Assembly: GCF_004167665.1 (NCBI RefSeq)
Contig: NZ_SEWE01000043.1
Span: 1-38,456 of the forward strand
Source: Hymenobacter persicinus
GTDB taxonomy: Bacteria > Bacteroidota > Bacteroidia > Cytophagales > Hymenobacteraceae
Direction: 5' to 3'
Length of the DNA: 38,456 bases
Numbering within the stretch: the stretch's first letter is position 1; each line of letters starts with the position of its first letter. The notes under the pieces are model-generated. The model saw only the letters and a program-made list of their open reading frames with translations. It did no database searches and had not been told where the DNA came from. Below are positions 15,947 through 24,303 of this stretch, piece after piece. The position numbers and the translations under genes are program-made.

Positions 15947-16498
15947 CTACACCGGCTCCCGCACGCCGTCGAAGGCAAACACGGCCTCGCGCAGAAACAG
16001 GTCGCCCTGCTGGCGCAGGATGGTGAGGTTGTCCAGGGTGAGCTTGAGGTTGAAGGTCTGCTGGTTCAGGTACTGAATTACGGGGCCCAGCAGCTCGGGC
16101 GTGGTGTCGTGCAGGGCCAGGGAAATGTGGGGGAGCCAGCACTCGGGGCCGCTGAACTTGTCGGTGCGCAGGCACAGCGGGGCCGTGGCAGCCAGAATGC
16201 GCTGGTGCAGCTCGTTGAGCTCATTGGTGCGCAGCACCGGAATGTAAATCGTGGGGTTGGGCCCCGGAAACACGCCCAGGCCGGTGGTGTGCACGGCAAA
16301 GGGCTTGGTGGTGCGGGCAATGTCGTGGAGCACCGCGTGCAGGGCCGAGAGCTTACTCACCCCGGCCAGCTGGTAGGTGATGTGCGGTTCGGGCGTGGCC
16401 TGCACGTCGTCGAGGCCGAACTTGGTTTCCAGGCCCTTGATGATGCGGTTGATCCGGGCCGCGTAGTGCGGATTGAGCAGAGAGGTAATGGCGAGCAT
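15947..16498 (-). CDS. 2'-5' RNA ligase family / 2H phosphoesterase superfamily protein
   Basis: A 183-residue protein with the two HxT/S motifs that define the 2H fold: PHITY (H39, T41) and PHISL (H124, S126), 85 residues apart. Members open or form 2',3'-cyclic or 2'-5' phosphodiester bonds in RNA or small nucleotides, and the physiological substrate of most bacterial members is unknown. The start at 16498 lies six bases after the stop of the DinB-like gene at 16505, so the two are cotranscribed. A large inverted repeat follows its stop. Catalytic residues are complete, so it is probably active. Confidence 0.88.
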   Translation of the reverse strand: MLAITSLLNPHYAARINRIIKGLETKFGLDDVQATPEPHITYQLAGVSKLSALHAVLHDIARTTKPFAVHTTGLGVFPGPNPTIYIPVLRTNELNELHQRILAATAPLCLRTDKFSGPECWLPHISLALHDTTPELLGPVIQYLNQQTFNLKLTLDNLTILRQQGDLFLREAVFAFDGVREPV

Positions 16499-16504
16499 AG
16501 GCAG

Positions 16505-17074
16505 CTAAACTGCAGAACCGGCGCCGGGGTTGGCGCGGCGGCGCATTTCTTGGTTGAACTGCTCGCTCTGCCCCAGCGGAATGCTCAACGACTGCCACTG
16601 CTCCCCGCGCAGGTGCTTGGCCAGCTGCACCAGCTGCCCGGTGTGGTAGGCGTAGTGGGTGGTTTGGCGCTCCAGGGCCGCCAGCACCGTGTGGGCCTCC
16701 TCCCGGATGGTCACGGTCCGCAGCAGGTCGGTGGGCTGCAGGGCGTCGAGCAGCTCGAACAGCATGGCCCAGGCCGCCTGCCAGCGCTGCTGCAACTCGG
16801 GCAGGTCCGCGGCCGTGGGGGGCACAAATTCCGCGTCGCGCCGCCGGTCAGGCTTCTCGCCATCCGAGGTCAGGAAGTCGGTGAAGCGGGAGCGGAGGTT
16901 GCCCACCATATGCTGCACGATGACGGCCACGCTGTTGGCCCCGGGTGCGGGCACCCATAGCCAGTCGGCGGGCGCCAGCTGGGCCAGGGCGCGGTTGGCC
17001 AGGCTGTGGTAGGCGGTGAAGTTGTGGCGGATGGTGGCCAGCACGGCAGCGGCCAGGGCGGAAGAGTCAGGCAT
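16505..17074 (-). CDS. DinB-like four-helix protein (DUF1572 family)
   Basis: A 189-residue metal-binding four-helix-bundle protein of the DinB superfamily. The ATG at 17074 (MPDSSALAAAV) is chosen over 17101. Typical elements are FTAYHSLANRALAQLAPADW near the N-terminus, VIVQHMVGNLRSRFTDFL with a likely ligand His, and THYAYHTGQLVQLAKHLRG with the C-terminal His pair. DUF1572 members are common in Bacteroidota and Bacillota. Some relatives act as thiol-dependent S-transferases and others have no known activity. The gene is first in a two-gene unit with the 2H phosphoesterase and is divergent from the desaturase gene. Confidence 0.85.
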   Translation of the reverse strand: MPDSSALAAAVLATIRHNFTAYHSLANRALAQLAPADWLWVPAPGANSVAVIVQHMVGNLRSRFTDFLTSDGEKPDRRRDAEFVPPTAADLPELQQRWQAAWAMLFELLDALQPTDLLRTVTIREEAHTVLAALERQTTHYAYHTGQLVQLAKHLRGEQWQSLSIPLGQSEQFNQEMRRRANPGAGSAV

Positions 17075-17290
17075 GGCAAAGCGGCAAAAAGGAGGGGGCA
17101 AAGCGTCGGCCGCAAGAAACGCAAAACTCCCGGGCCCGACCTCGGCCCGCCGCCAAAAAAGCGCGGCCCGCCCGGAGCTACGGCTTATTGCGTACCTTTC
17201 CTGGGCAGTGCCGGGCCGAAAAACCGGGCCCGCCCACCGCGCCCGCAGTCTTTTTTCGCCGCGGTGGTCACTTTTCTATTCGTTCGGCTT

Positions 17291-18040
17291 ATGGCAATTC
17301 TGGCATTTTTTCTGGCCCACTGGTACCTGTCGCTGTTTACGCAGTCCTTTTTTCAGCACCGCTACGCCGCCCACAAGATGTTCACGATGAGCTACGCCTG
17401 GGAGCGGGTGTTCTTCATGCTGACCTACCTGCTGCAGGGCTCCTCGTTTATGTCGCCGCGGGGCTATGCCCTGCTGCACCGCATGCACCACGCCTATTCC
17501 GACACGGAGCGCGACCCCCACTCCCCGCACTTCTCATCCAACGCCTTTACGATGATGTGGAAAACCCGCGGCGCCTACCAGGATGTGCTCTACGGTCGCT
17601 CCAAGGACGCCACCCGTTTCGAGGGCGAGTACCCGGAGTGGGCGGCGCTGGAAACCTTCGGCAACCAGTGGTATTCCCGGGTTGGGTGGGGCGCGTTCTA
17701 CATTTTGTTCTACGCCCAGTTTGCCACCGCCTGGTGGCAGTATCTGCTGCTGCCGATCCACTTCTCGATGGGCGCCGTGCACGGGGCCATCGTCAACTGG
17801 GGCGGCCACAAGTACGGCTACCAGAACTTCGACAACCACGATAAGTCGCGCAATACCTTGTTTTTCGACTTTCTCACCGCCGGCGAGCTGTTTCAGAACA
17901 ACCACCACAAACTGCCCCTGCGCGTGAATTTCGGGGTGAAGTGGTGGGAGCTGGACCCCACTTACCCCGTCATCTGGACCTTGGATAAGGCCCGCATCAT
18001 CCGCATCAAGCGGCCGGTAGCGACGCCGCTGGCAGCTTAG
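17291..18040 (+). CDS. Acyl-CoA (stearoyl-CoA Delta9-type) fatty acid desaturase
   Basis: A 249-residue membrane di-iron desaturase that introduces a double bond into acyl chains, altering membrane fluidity. The three His boxes are present: HRYAAH (residues 23-28), HRMHH (63-67) and NNHHK (H205, H206), with an extra GGHKYGYQNF segment near residue 173. Hydrophobic segments flank the boxes. The ATG at 17291 is used, though an in-frame GTG 27 bases upstream would add a short hydrophobic leader (VVTFLFVRL). The protein is shorter than eukaryotic forms but normal for the bacterial acyl-CoA desaturase group. A promoter-like TACCTTTC lies at 17193-17200. It is monocistronic. Confidence 0.9.
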   Translation: MAILAFFLAHWYLSLFTQSFFQHRYAAHKMFTMSYAWERVFFMLTYLLQGSSFMSPRGYALLHRMHHAYSDTERDPHSPHFSSNAFTMMWKTRGAYQDVLYGRSKDATRFEGEYPEWAALETFGNQWYSRVGWGAFYILFYAQFATAWWQYLLLPIHFSMGAVHGAIVNWGGHKYGYQNFDNHDKSRNTLFFDFLTAGELFQNNHHKLPLRVNFGVKWWELDPTYPVIWTLDKARIIRIKRPVATPLAA

Positions 18041-18128
18041 CGCCGAGCGGAGCGGCTAGTAGCAGCATGATTTTCAAGCACAACCGTAGCACTGGGCAAG
18101 GATTGACTGATAAACGGAACTTTGTGGA

Positions 18129-18159
18129 TTTGTAGGCGTTCTGACTATTGATAAATTTG
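18129..18159 (+). promoter_or_regulatory. Consensus Bacteroidota promoter of the beta-rich/PAS pair
   Basis: TTTG at 18129-18132, exactly 19 bases, then TAAATTTG at 18152-18159. Both boxes and the spacing fit the consensus. The predicted start near 18166 gives a leader of about 59 bases before the ATG at 18225. Confidence 0.75.
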
Positions 18160-18224
18160 CGCCTCTGTCCTTTCTTACCCAGTGGAAGCAACCGTTTTGC
18201 TTCGCCGGAGCGCCCCCAACGTCT

Positions 18225-18587
18225 ATGTCCGAACCCTTATTCGACGTTAATCTGCAACAATTGCCCGATGAGTATCTCACCGGGGAATGGTGCGTAGCTA
18301 ATCGGGTGCTCAACCGCGGCAACCCCGACAGCCCCTTGGCCCAGGCCACGCGCCTGTCGTTGCGGCCCGGCACCGTGCAGGTGCACACGCCCGGCCAGCA
18401 GGACTCGGGCCAGTGGCAGGTGCTGCGCGACGAGCTGCTGAGCCGTCCGTACCTGGAGCTGATGCTGCTGCAGGAAGAAACCCGGGCGCTGATTACGCGC
18501 CTGCGCCGCTCGGCCGATGGCCTCGAAAGCCAGCTTAATCTGTATTTTCAATCGGGGATGGAGCTGCAGCTCGTGTGCCCCTGCTGA
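18225..18587 (+). CDS. Small hypothetical protein, possibly lipocalin-like
   Basis: A 120-residue soluble protein without signal or membrane segment. It opens with LPDEYLTGEWCVANRVLNRG, then alternates short beta-like runs (ATRLSLRPGTVQVHTPG, QWQVLRDELLS, YLELMLLQEETRALITRL) and ends QLVCPC. The early GEW motif and the run of predicted strands recall small calycin/lipocalin-type beta barrels, but this is a visual impression, not a family match. It starts about 60 bases after a consensus promoter and lies 18 bases before the PAS gene, so the two are an operon that ends at the terminator at 19163-19193. It may bind a ligand or partner for the PAS protein. Confidence 0.75.
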   Translation: MSEPLFDVNLQQLPDEYLTGEWCVANRVLNRGNPDSPLAQATRLSLRPGTVQVHTPGQQDSGQWQVLRDELLSRPYLELMLLQEETRALITRLRRSADGLESQLNLYFQSGMELQLVCPC

Positions 18588-18605
18588 TCTTCCCTGAGTA
18601 GTCCC

Positions 18606-19145
18606 ATGTCATACACCGATTCTGTGCCAAACGAAGACCTCCTGCGCAAGCAGGGCGAAGAGCAATTTCACTTCCTGGCCGACTTTATTCCCCAGTTGGT
18701 CTGGTTTACCGACCCGACCGGCTACCACACGTTTTTCAACAAGCGCTGGATTGACTTCACCGGCTATACCCTCGCCGACAGCGTAGGGCCGGATATGTGG
18801 AACAACCTGCTGCACCCCGACGACCAGGAGCGGGCCCGCCGGGTGTGGGGCCACTCGTTGGCTACCGGCGAGTTCTACGAAATAGAGTACCGCTTCAAGG
18901 GCAAAGACGGCGCGTACCGCTGGTTCTTGGGCCAGGCCAGCCCCCAGTACGACGAGCAGGGCAACATCCGCCAGTGGTTTGGCACCTGCACTGATATTGA
19001 GGAGCAGAAGCAAACCGAGCTTCAGCTGCGCCAGCGGGAGCAGGAGCTCGAGCGCGCCTACGCCGACCTGGAAGTGAAAGTAACCTTCCGCAACCTGGAA
19101 CTGGAGCGCGAAGTCCACGAATTGCGCCAGCGCCTGGCCGAGTAG
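18606..19145 (+). CDS. Stand-alone PAS domain protein with C-terminal coiled coil
   Basis: A 179-residue protein consisting of one PAS_3-type sensor domain (about residues 20-132) and a coiled coil (about 133-178). PAS features are FIPQLVWFTDPTGYHTFFN, WIDFTGYTL, LLHPDDQERARRVW, EIEYRFKGKDGAYRWFLG and GTCTDIEEQK. The coiled coil (QREQELERAYADLEVK, then NLELEREVHELRQRLAE) is of the kind that normally joins PAS to a histidine kinase, but the protein ends there, with a stop and a terminator. It therefore cannot signal by itself and probably forms dimers with a partner kinase or with the protein encoded upstream. The translation is clean and no kinase fragment follows. Confidence 0.9.
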   Translation: MSYTDSVPNEDLLRKQGEEQFHFLADFIPQLVWFTDPTGYHTFFNKRWIDFTGYTLADSVGPDMWNNLLHPDDQERARRVWGHSLATGEFYEIEYRFKGKDGAYRWFLGQASPQYDEQGNIRQWFGTCTDIEEQKQTELQLRQREQELERAYADLEVKVTFRNLELEREVHELRQRLAE

Positions 19146-19162
19146 CCAAAAATAATCCATCT

Positions 19163-19193
19163 AAAAAGCCGCCCGAGTTAGGGCGGCTTTTTT
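19163..19193. terminator. Bidirectional terminator after the PAS gene
   Basis: AGCCGCCC (19167-19174) pairs with GGGCGGCT (19181-19188) around a six-base loop, with A's before and T's after. It can stop transcription on both strands. Confidence 0.9.
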
Positions 19194-19217
19194 GCGTTTG
19201 AGGCCTATTCCGGTACT

Positions 19218-19304
19218 TCAAGGGCAGTTGCCGCCACAAGGAGCCGGCTCGCCCGCGTTGGGCGGCCCCGGCTGGTTAAACCTGCGGGCCGCAAACGGGT
19301 ACAT
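19218..19304 (-). CDS. Possible 28-residue cysteine-containing peptide
   Basis: An ATG-initiated minus-strand frame reads MYPFAARRFNQPGPPNAGEP and then APCGGNCP, ending at TGA 19218-19220. It is followed 25 bases later by the bidirectional terminator at 19163-19193. The Cys-Gly-Gly-Asn-Cys-Pro end is unusual. There is no good promoter, no leader cleavage site and no modifying enzyme nearby, and at this GC content such short frames occur by chance. It is offered only as a candidate. Confidence 0.18.
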   Translation of the reverse strand: MYPFAARRFNQPGPPNAGEPAPCGGNCP

Positions 19305-19387
19305 ACTGCGGGGAAGCCACTAGCAGCCCCGGCCCACATCCACGCCGCGCCCGTTCTGCGTTAGAAGCGGCTTACCTGTTTTTCGCT

Positions 19388-21574
19388 GTGTCTTCCCCAA
19401 CTTCCCCTAGTACGATGCTCGAAGAACCGCCGCGAGTCCAGCGGCCGCCCAAGTGGCTGCGCTGGGTGGGAGGCATCCTGGTCGGGCTGGCCGTGCTGGT
19501 GGTAGCCGCCCTGCTGCTGCTCGACCCCTGGTTGTGCCGCACCCTGGAAAAGCAGGTAGCCACCCAGACCCAGGGCCGCTACCGCCTGCAAATTGGGGAA
19601 CTGCGCACCAGCCTCTGGCACCGCTCCGTGCGGCTCCGCAACCTTCGCCTGCGGCCGGTCAAAGATGAGCGGCGCTGGTCCGATACCACGGCATTGCCCC
19701 GCCTGCTGGCCAACGTCAGCCAGCTGCGCGTGTCGGGGGTGGGGCTCTGGGCGGCTTTGCGCGGGCAGGTGGTGCCCGTCGATACGGTGCTGCTGACCGG
19801 CGTGCAACTGCGGGTGCTGCATCTGCCGCCGTCCTCGGCTACAGCCCGGCCCCTGCACCAGCGCCTGCCCGGCCGGCTGGCGGGGTTGGCGCTGGGCTAC
19901 GTGGGCGTGCAGAAGCTGCAGGCGGCCTATGGTCCCGCCCGCCGACCCCAGGCCAGCCTGCGCCGGGCCGACTTCGCCCTCCAGGATGTGCTGCTCACCG
20001 CCGCCGGAGCCGCCGACACCCAACGCGTTGGTTACGCCAAAGCGGGGCAGCTGCAAGTGGCCGGCGTGGCCGGACGGGCCGCACAGCACGCCGTGGCGCT
20101 GGGGCGCGGGCAGTTCAGCACTACCACCGGCCGGCTCACGCTGGACTCGGTGCGGATCCGGCCGCTGCGGCCCCAGGGCCTGCGGGAAAAGCTGCCCAAG
20201 GTGGATTTGCGGCTCCCGCAGCTGCTTCTGACCGGGCTGCGAGCCAATGAGTTGGCCCGTCGGCAGCTGCGCCTCGACTCGGTCTTGGTGGAGGCGCCCC
20301 AACTCACTTTCACGCCTCCCCAACAGCCCCCGCCGGCTCTCTACAAGCTGGTGGCACCCTACCTGCGCCGGCTCACGCTGGCCCACGTGCGCCTGACCCG
20401 CGGCAACGTGCGCGTGGCGGGCGTCAACTCCCGCCCCACCGTGCGTGGCATTTCGCTCACCGGCACCCGCCTGCGCATCGACCAGGCGGCAGCCTTCGAC
20501 CCAACGCGGGTGTTCTACGCCGAAGCCTGGCAGGCGCACACCGGGGCCGTCACGGCCCGCGTTAGTGCGCCGGTCTACCGCGGGGGCTACGACGCCCTGG
20601 ACCTGGATACCCGCCCCGGCACGCTGAACGTGCGCGGATTGCTGCTGGTACCCACCATGTCGGCCACGGGCGTCAACCGCCTTAAAGGGCACCAAGCACC
20701 CAACCTAACCTTGCGCCTGCCCCAACTGCGGGTAGTGGGGCTGGACTTTGCCGCCCTGGACCTGCACGGCTCCCTGCTGGCCCAGCAGGTGACGCTGAGT
20801 CGACCGATGGTGCTCATCGACGGGGACGGCAACTTTCCCCTCAACCCCAAGCCCTCCATCGTGACACCCGAGCGCCTGGGCCGGCTCCCGCTGCGCCTGA
20901 ACGTGCGGCTGCTAACCATCACCCAGGCCACGGTGCGCACCAGCTACCTGTCGCCGGCCAGTGGCCGCGCCGGTACGCTGACCTTCAACCGCCTGAACGG
21001 CACGCTGCGCAACCTGACCAACGACCCGCGGCTGATGTCGGCGGCCCACCCGGCCGTGGCACGCGCTTCGGGCTACGTTGCCAACCGCTGGCGGGCCGAC
21101 CTGCAGATCTGGCTGCCCCTGCTCGATCCCAACGGGGCGCACTGGGGCCGGGCTACGTTCGGCACCGGCCCGATTACGGTGCTCAACTCCATGACCGAGC
21201 CCAGCCGCAACGTGCGCTTCGCCAGTGGCAACGTGCAGCAGGCCACCATCCAGTTTCGGGCCGACCGCCAGGGCATCACCGGCACCATGCGCGCCCGCTA
21301 CTCCGACCTGAAGCTGACGTTGCTTAGCAAAAAGGGCGGGGCCGACCACAAGACGATATTCACCAAAATCGGCTCCTCTCTGCTCAATGGCCTGGTGGTG
21401 CGGGACGAGAACCCGCGCCGGGACGGCCGGGACCTGAAGGTGGGGCAGATGGACAGCCGCCGGGAGTTGCGCGTGTCGGTGTTTTCGCTCTGGCGGCAGG
21501 GGCTGGTCAGTGGGCTGCTCAACAGCATCGGGGCCCCGAAAAAGCTGGCCCGCAAAATCAGTGAGCAGCAGTAG
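19388..21574 (+). CDS. Large membrane-anchored protein, AsmA/DUF748-like
   Basis: A 728-residue protein with one N-terminal membrane segment (about residues 25-48, WVGGILVGLAVLVVAALLLL). A long beta-rich periplasmic region follows in which short motifs recur, for example LRLRPV, LTGVQLRVL, LRQVDLRLPQLLLTGLRAN-like segments and LRLPQLRVVGLDFAAL. This layout is typical of AsmA-like proteins, which bridge the inner membrane and outer envelope and are linked to lipid transport or outer-membrane assembly. The C-terminal part contains YSDLKLTLLSKKGG and LVVRDENPRR. Translation may start at GTG 19388 or ATG 19415. The 27-base difference does not affect the anchor. It is monocistronic as far as can be seen. 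Family assignment rests on architecture, not a strict motif. Confidence 0.7.
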   Translation: MSSPTSPSTMLEEPPRVQRPPKWLRWVGGILVGLAVLVVAALLLLDPWLCRTLEKQVATQTQGRYRLQIGELRTSLWHRSVRLRNLRLRPVKDERRWSDTTALPRLLANVSQLRVSGVGLWAALRGQVVPVDTVLLTGVQLRVLHLPPSSATARPLHQRLPGRLAGLALGYVGVQKLQAAYGPARRPQASLRRADFALQDVLLTAAGAADTQRVGYAKAGQLQVAGVAGRAAQHAVALGRGQFSTTTGRLTLDSVRIRPLRPQGLREKLPKVDLRLPQLLLTGLRANELARRQLRLDSVLVEAPQLTFTPPQQPPPALYKLVAPYLRRLTLAHVRLTRGNVRVAGVNSRPTVRGISLTGTRLRIDQAAAFDPTRVFYAEAWQAHTGAVTARVSAPVYRGGYDALDLDTRPGTLNVRGLLLVPTMSATGVNRLKGHQAPNLTLRLPQLRVVGLDFAALDLHGSLLAQQVTLSRPMVLIDGDGNFPLNPKPSIVTPERLGRLPLRLNVRLLTITQATVRTSYLSPASGRAGTLTFNRLNGTLRNLTNDPRLMSAAHPAVARASGYVANRWRADLQIWLPLLDPNGAHWGRATFGTGPITVLNSMTEPSRNVRFASGNVQQATIQFRADRQGITGTMRARYSDLKLTLLSKKGGADHKTIFTKIGSSLLNGLVVRDENPRRDGRDLKVGQMDSRRELRVSVFSLWRQGLVSGLLNSIGAPKKLARKISEQQ

Positions 21575-21648
21575 CCCGGCAGTCGGGGTGGCCGTCGATA
21601 ACCTTCGGTGCAGTCCGAAGTTGTTGACCTGAACCTGCCCCGTTTTCT

Positions 21649-21843
21649 ATGGCCCGCGCCGCTGCTTCCCTGCCCGCCAAGCTCACCAAGGGCAACCTGC
21701 CCACCAAGTTGTGCCTGACCTGCGGCCGCCCCTTTGAGTACCGCAAGAAGTGGCGCAGCTGCTGGGACGAGGTCAAGTACTGCGGGGAGAAGTGTCAGCG
21801 CAACAAGAACAAGGGGACTTCCGCGGCGGACGCAGGTAGTTAA
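21649..21843 (+). CDS. DUF2256 zinc-finger protein
   Basis: A 64-residue basic protein with the DUF2256 signature: LPTKLCLTCGRPFEYRKKW at residues 17-35, then WDEVKYCGEKCQRNK. Cys22, Cys25, Cys45 and Cys49 make a likely zinc site, with one extra Cys at 38. The family is widespread and often sits near photolyase- or cryptochrome-type genes, though none is seen here. Function is unknown, and the basic charge allows nucleic-acid binding. The start at 21649 follows an inverted repeat (about 21603-21622) that lies in the likely leader. Confidence 0.9.
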   Translation: MARAAASLPAKLTKGNLPTKLCLTCGRPFEYRKKWRSCWDEVKYCGEKCQRNKNKGTSAADAGS

Positions 21844-21941
21844 AAAACGCGCCGCCGGGGAAATCAAGCGCGGAGGCGGCGGAAAAACTGACCGGCGGCG
21901 CTATCTTACCGGGCTCCTGCACCTGCTCCCATTCCCACCGT

Positions 21942-23573
21942 ATGAACCGAAGACTTTTTCTGCGCACCGGCAGCCTAGCCGGGGTGGCCTTGTCCACGCT
22001 CACGCTCGGCGCCTGCGCCTCCGAAACCAAGGATTCCAAGCCGGCCGACCCGGCGGCTCCGGGCGCTGGCCCCGACCAGTTCGAGCTCAGCGAAGCTACC
22101 GTGGCCCAGCTCCAGGAACTCATGCGCAGCGGAAAACACTCGGCCCGCAGCCTGGCCGAACTTTACCTTGGGCGCATCGAAGCCGTGGATAAAAACGGGC
22201 CGAAGCTAAACTCGGTTATCGAACTGAACCCGGAGGCGCTGAGCCTGGCTGACGCGCTGGATGCGGAACGGCGGGCGGGCAAGGTCCGCGGGCCCCTGCA
22301 CGGCATTCCGGTGCTGATCAAGGACAACATCGACACGGCCGACCAGATGCAGACCACCGCGGGCTCCCTGGCCCTGGCCGGGCATCGGGCCGCCCAGGAC
22401 GCGTTTATCGTGCAAAAGCTGCGGGCGGCCGGGGCCGTGCTGCTGGGTAAAACCAACCTGAGCGAGTGGGCCAACTTTCGCTCCACGCGCAGCACCAGCG
22501 GCTGGAGCAGCCGGGGTGGGCAAACGAAAAACCCTTACATCCTGGACCGCACGCCCAGCGGCAGCAGTGCCGGTTCGGGGGCGGCGGTGGCGGCCAACCT
22601 GTGCGCGCTGGCCATTGGCACCGAAACCGACGGCTCGGTGGTGTCGCCGGCCTCGTGCTCGGGCATTGTGGGCGTGAAGCCGACCGTGGGCCTGCTGAGC
22701 CGGACGGGCATCATCCCGATTTCGGCCACCCAGGATACGGCCGGACCCATGACCCGCACCGTGCGCGACGCGGCCCTGCTGCTGGGCGCCCTCACCGGCG
22801 CCGATGCCGCCGACCCCGTAACCCGGGAAAGCACCGGCCGGGCGTTGACTGACTATACGCCGTTTTTGAAGACTGACGCGCTGCAAGGCAAGCGGTTGGG
22901 CGTAGAGAAAAACCACCTGCAGGGCTCATCCGACGCCGTGGCCCTGCTGCAGGCGGCGCTGGCCGTGCTCCGGGCCCAGGGCGCGACAGTGGTGGAGGTG
23001 GAAGTGGACAAGCCGATTGACGCGCTGGGAGCCGCCGAGTACGACGTGCTGCTCTACGAGTTCAAGGACGGCGTGAACAGGTACCTGGCTTCGGCCCAGG
23101 CTCCGGTGAAGACCCTGGCCGACGTTATTGCCTTCAACGCCCGCAACAAGACCAAGGTCATGCCCTTCTTCCAGCAGGAAATCCTGGAGGCTTCGCAGAA
23201 GCTCGATGGCCTGAGCAACCCGAAATTTGTGGCCGCCCGCCGCAAGTCGCACGAGGGGGCCAAGCAGATTCTCGACGCGGCGCTTAAGTCCCAGCAGCTC
23301 GACGCGCTGGTGGCCATTACCAACAGCCCCGCCCGCTGCATCGACCTGATCAACGGCGACGGGGGCGGCGGGCCCGGGTTTTCGTCGCCGGCGGCCATGG
23401 CGGGCTACCCCCACGTGACGGTGCCCATGGGCCAGGCGCACGGGCTGCCGGTGGGTTTGTCGTTCGTGGGCGGCGCCTACGCCGAAGGGCCGCTACTGGG
23501 GCTAGCCTACGCCTACGAGCAGGCTACCAAGCTGCGGCAAGTCCCGCAGTTCCGGCCCCCGTTTGTGGGCTAG
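21942..23573 (+). CDS. Amidase signature family protein, Tat-type lipoprotein
   Basis: A 543-residue serine amidase of the GatA/fatty-acid-amide-hydrolase group, here exported. The N-terminus MNRRLFLRTGSLAGVALSTL has an RRxFLR twin-arginine motif and a lipobox LGAC (Cys25), so it should be a Tat-exported lipoprotein. The catalytic triad is complete: Lys127 (PVLIKDNIDT), Ser208 in TPSGSSAGSG and nucleophile Ser232 in GTETDGSVVSPAS. The 24-residue gap between the two Ser equals that in the family. It is not the Glu-tRNA amidotransferase subunit, because that enzyme is cytoplasmic. It probably hydrolyses peptide- or acyl-type amides in the envelope. Substrate unknown. Confidence 0.92.
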   Translation: MNRRLFLRTGSLAGVALSTLTLGACASETKDSKPADPAAPGAGPDQFELSEATVAQLQELMRSGKHSARSLAELYLGRIEAVDKNGPKLNSVIELNPEALSLADALDAERRAGKVRGPLHGIPVLIKDNIDTADQMQTTAGSLALAGHRAAQDAFIVQKLRAAGAVLLGKTNLSEWANFRSTRSTSGWSSRGGQTKNPYILDRTPSGSSAGSGAAVAANLCALAIGTETDGSVVSPASCSGIVGVKPTVGLLSRTGIIPISATQDTAGPMTRTVRDAALLLGALTGADAADPVTRESTGRALTDYTPFLKTDALQGKRLGVEKNHLQGSSDAVALLQAALAVLRAQGATVVEVEVDKPIDALGAAEYDVLLYEFKDGVNRYLASAQAPVKTLADVIAFNARNKTKVMPFFQQEILEASQKLDGLSNPKFVAARRKSHEGAKQILDAALKSQQLDALVAITNSPARCIDLINGDGGGGPGFSSPAAMAGYPHVTVPMGQAHGLPVGLSFVGGAYAEGPLLGLAYAYEQATKLRQVPQFRPPFVG

Positions 23574-23618
23574 CCGCCGACCGTTCCCAGCCGGCGTCAA
23601 GCAGGTCGTTGAAAGTGT

Positions 23619-24158
23619 CTACGGAATGAACTGCTGGGTGAGGCTGATAATCACGCCGTCCTGGGTTTCAACGATGAAAGGCGTGGCGCGCAGAAAGTCC
23701 GGGCTTTTGGCCCGCAGCTCGGCCGGGGTGGTCAGGTACTGACTCAGCTCCCCGCCCATGCGCCAGAGCCGGACGGTAGCCGACGCGCTCAGGGGCAAGG
23801 TGCGCAGGCGCGGACTGTCGTTGATGATGTAGTAGTCGTTGAAAACGGAGTATACCGTGTCGCCTTTCACCACTTCGGCCAGCGCGTCGCCGCGGCGGCG
23901 GGCGGCGGCCACGGCGGCTTGGCCATCGAGAAACTGGATGTAGTCGACGGCGGCGTAGTAGCGGCCCTGCTGCTGGTAGAGGCGGCGCAAATAGGCGTGG
24001 CTGCGGGCCGTGGCGCCCACAGTTTCGGTGGAGGACGTTTCGGCTTTCACAGCGGCCGGAATCCGCTCTTCCGGCCGGCCCCCGTTGGCCGATTCCTGCT
24101 CGGAGCGGCAGGCGGCCAGGGTGAGAAGCAGCGCGGCGGCAAGGGTTGGGTACTTCAT
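23619..24158 (-). CDS. Lipoprotein of unknown function
   Basis: A 179-residue lipoprotein: MKYPTLAAALLLTLAACRS has a lipobox with Cys17, followed by a short Ser/Glu-rich linker. The ATG at 24158 is chosen because it begins the signal. The mature part has AYLRRLYQQQGRYYAAVDYI, then FLDGQAAVAAARRRGDALAE and VVKGDTVYSVFNDYYIIND. It ends TPFIVETQDGVIISLTQQFI. It has a regular alternating pattern but no family I recognise. A perfect -7 box (TACTTTTG on the minus strand) lies at 24236-24243. Confidence 0.85.
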   Translation of the reverse strand: MKYPTLAAALLLTLAACRSEQESANGGRPEERIPAAVKAETSSTETVGATARSHAYLRRLYQQQGRYYAAVDYIQFLDGQAAVAAARRRGDALAEVVKGDTVYSVFNDYYIINDSPRLRTLPLSASATVRLWRMGGELSQYLTTPAELRAKSPDFLRATPFIVETQDGVIISLTQQFIP

Positions 24159-24235
24159 GCGAGAATCTACGGAGAGGAGCGGGGTGGGGGCCGACTTGGC
24201 ACAGGGCACCCACAACCAGCGGCGGTGGTAAGGCT

Positions 24236-24243
24236 CAAAAGTA
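24236..24243 (-). promoter_or_regulatory. -7 box upstream of the lipoprotein gene
   Basis: The minus strand reads TACTTTTG, a perfect TAnnTTTG, 77 bases before the ATG at 24158. No clear TTTG lies at the -33 position. Confidence 0.5.
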
Positions 24244-24303
24244 GCAGGGTGGCCCGGAAAACCGTGAAGATCCGGCAGAAACGGCGCGCGAGGCGTAGGC
24301 TGG

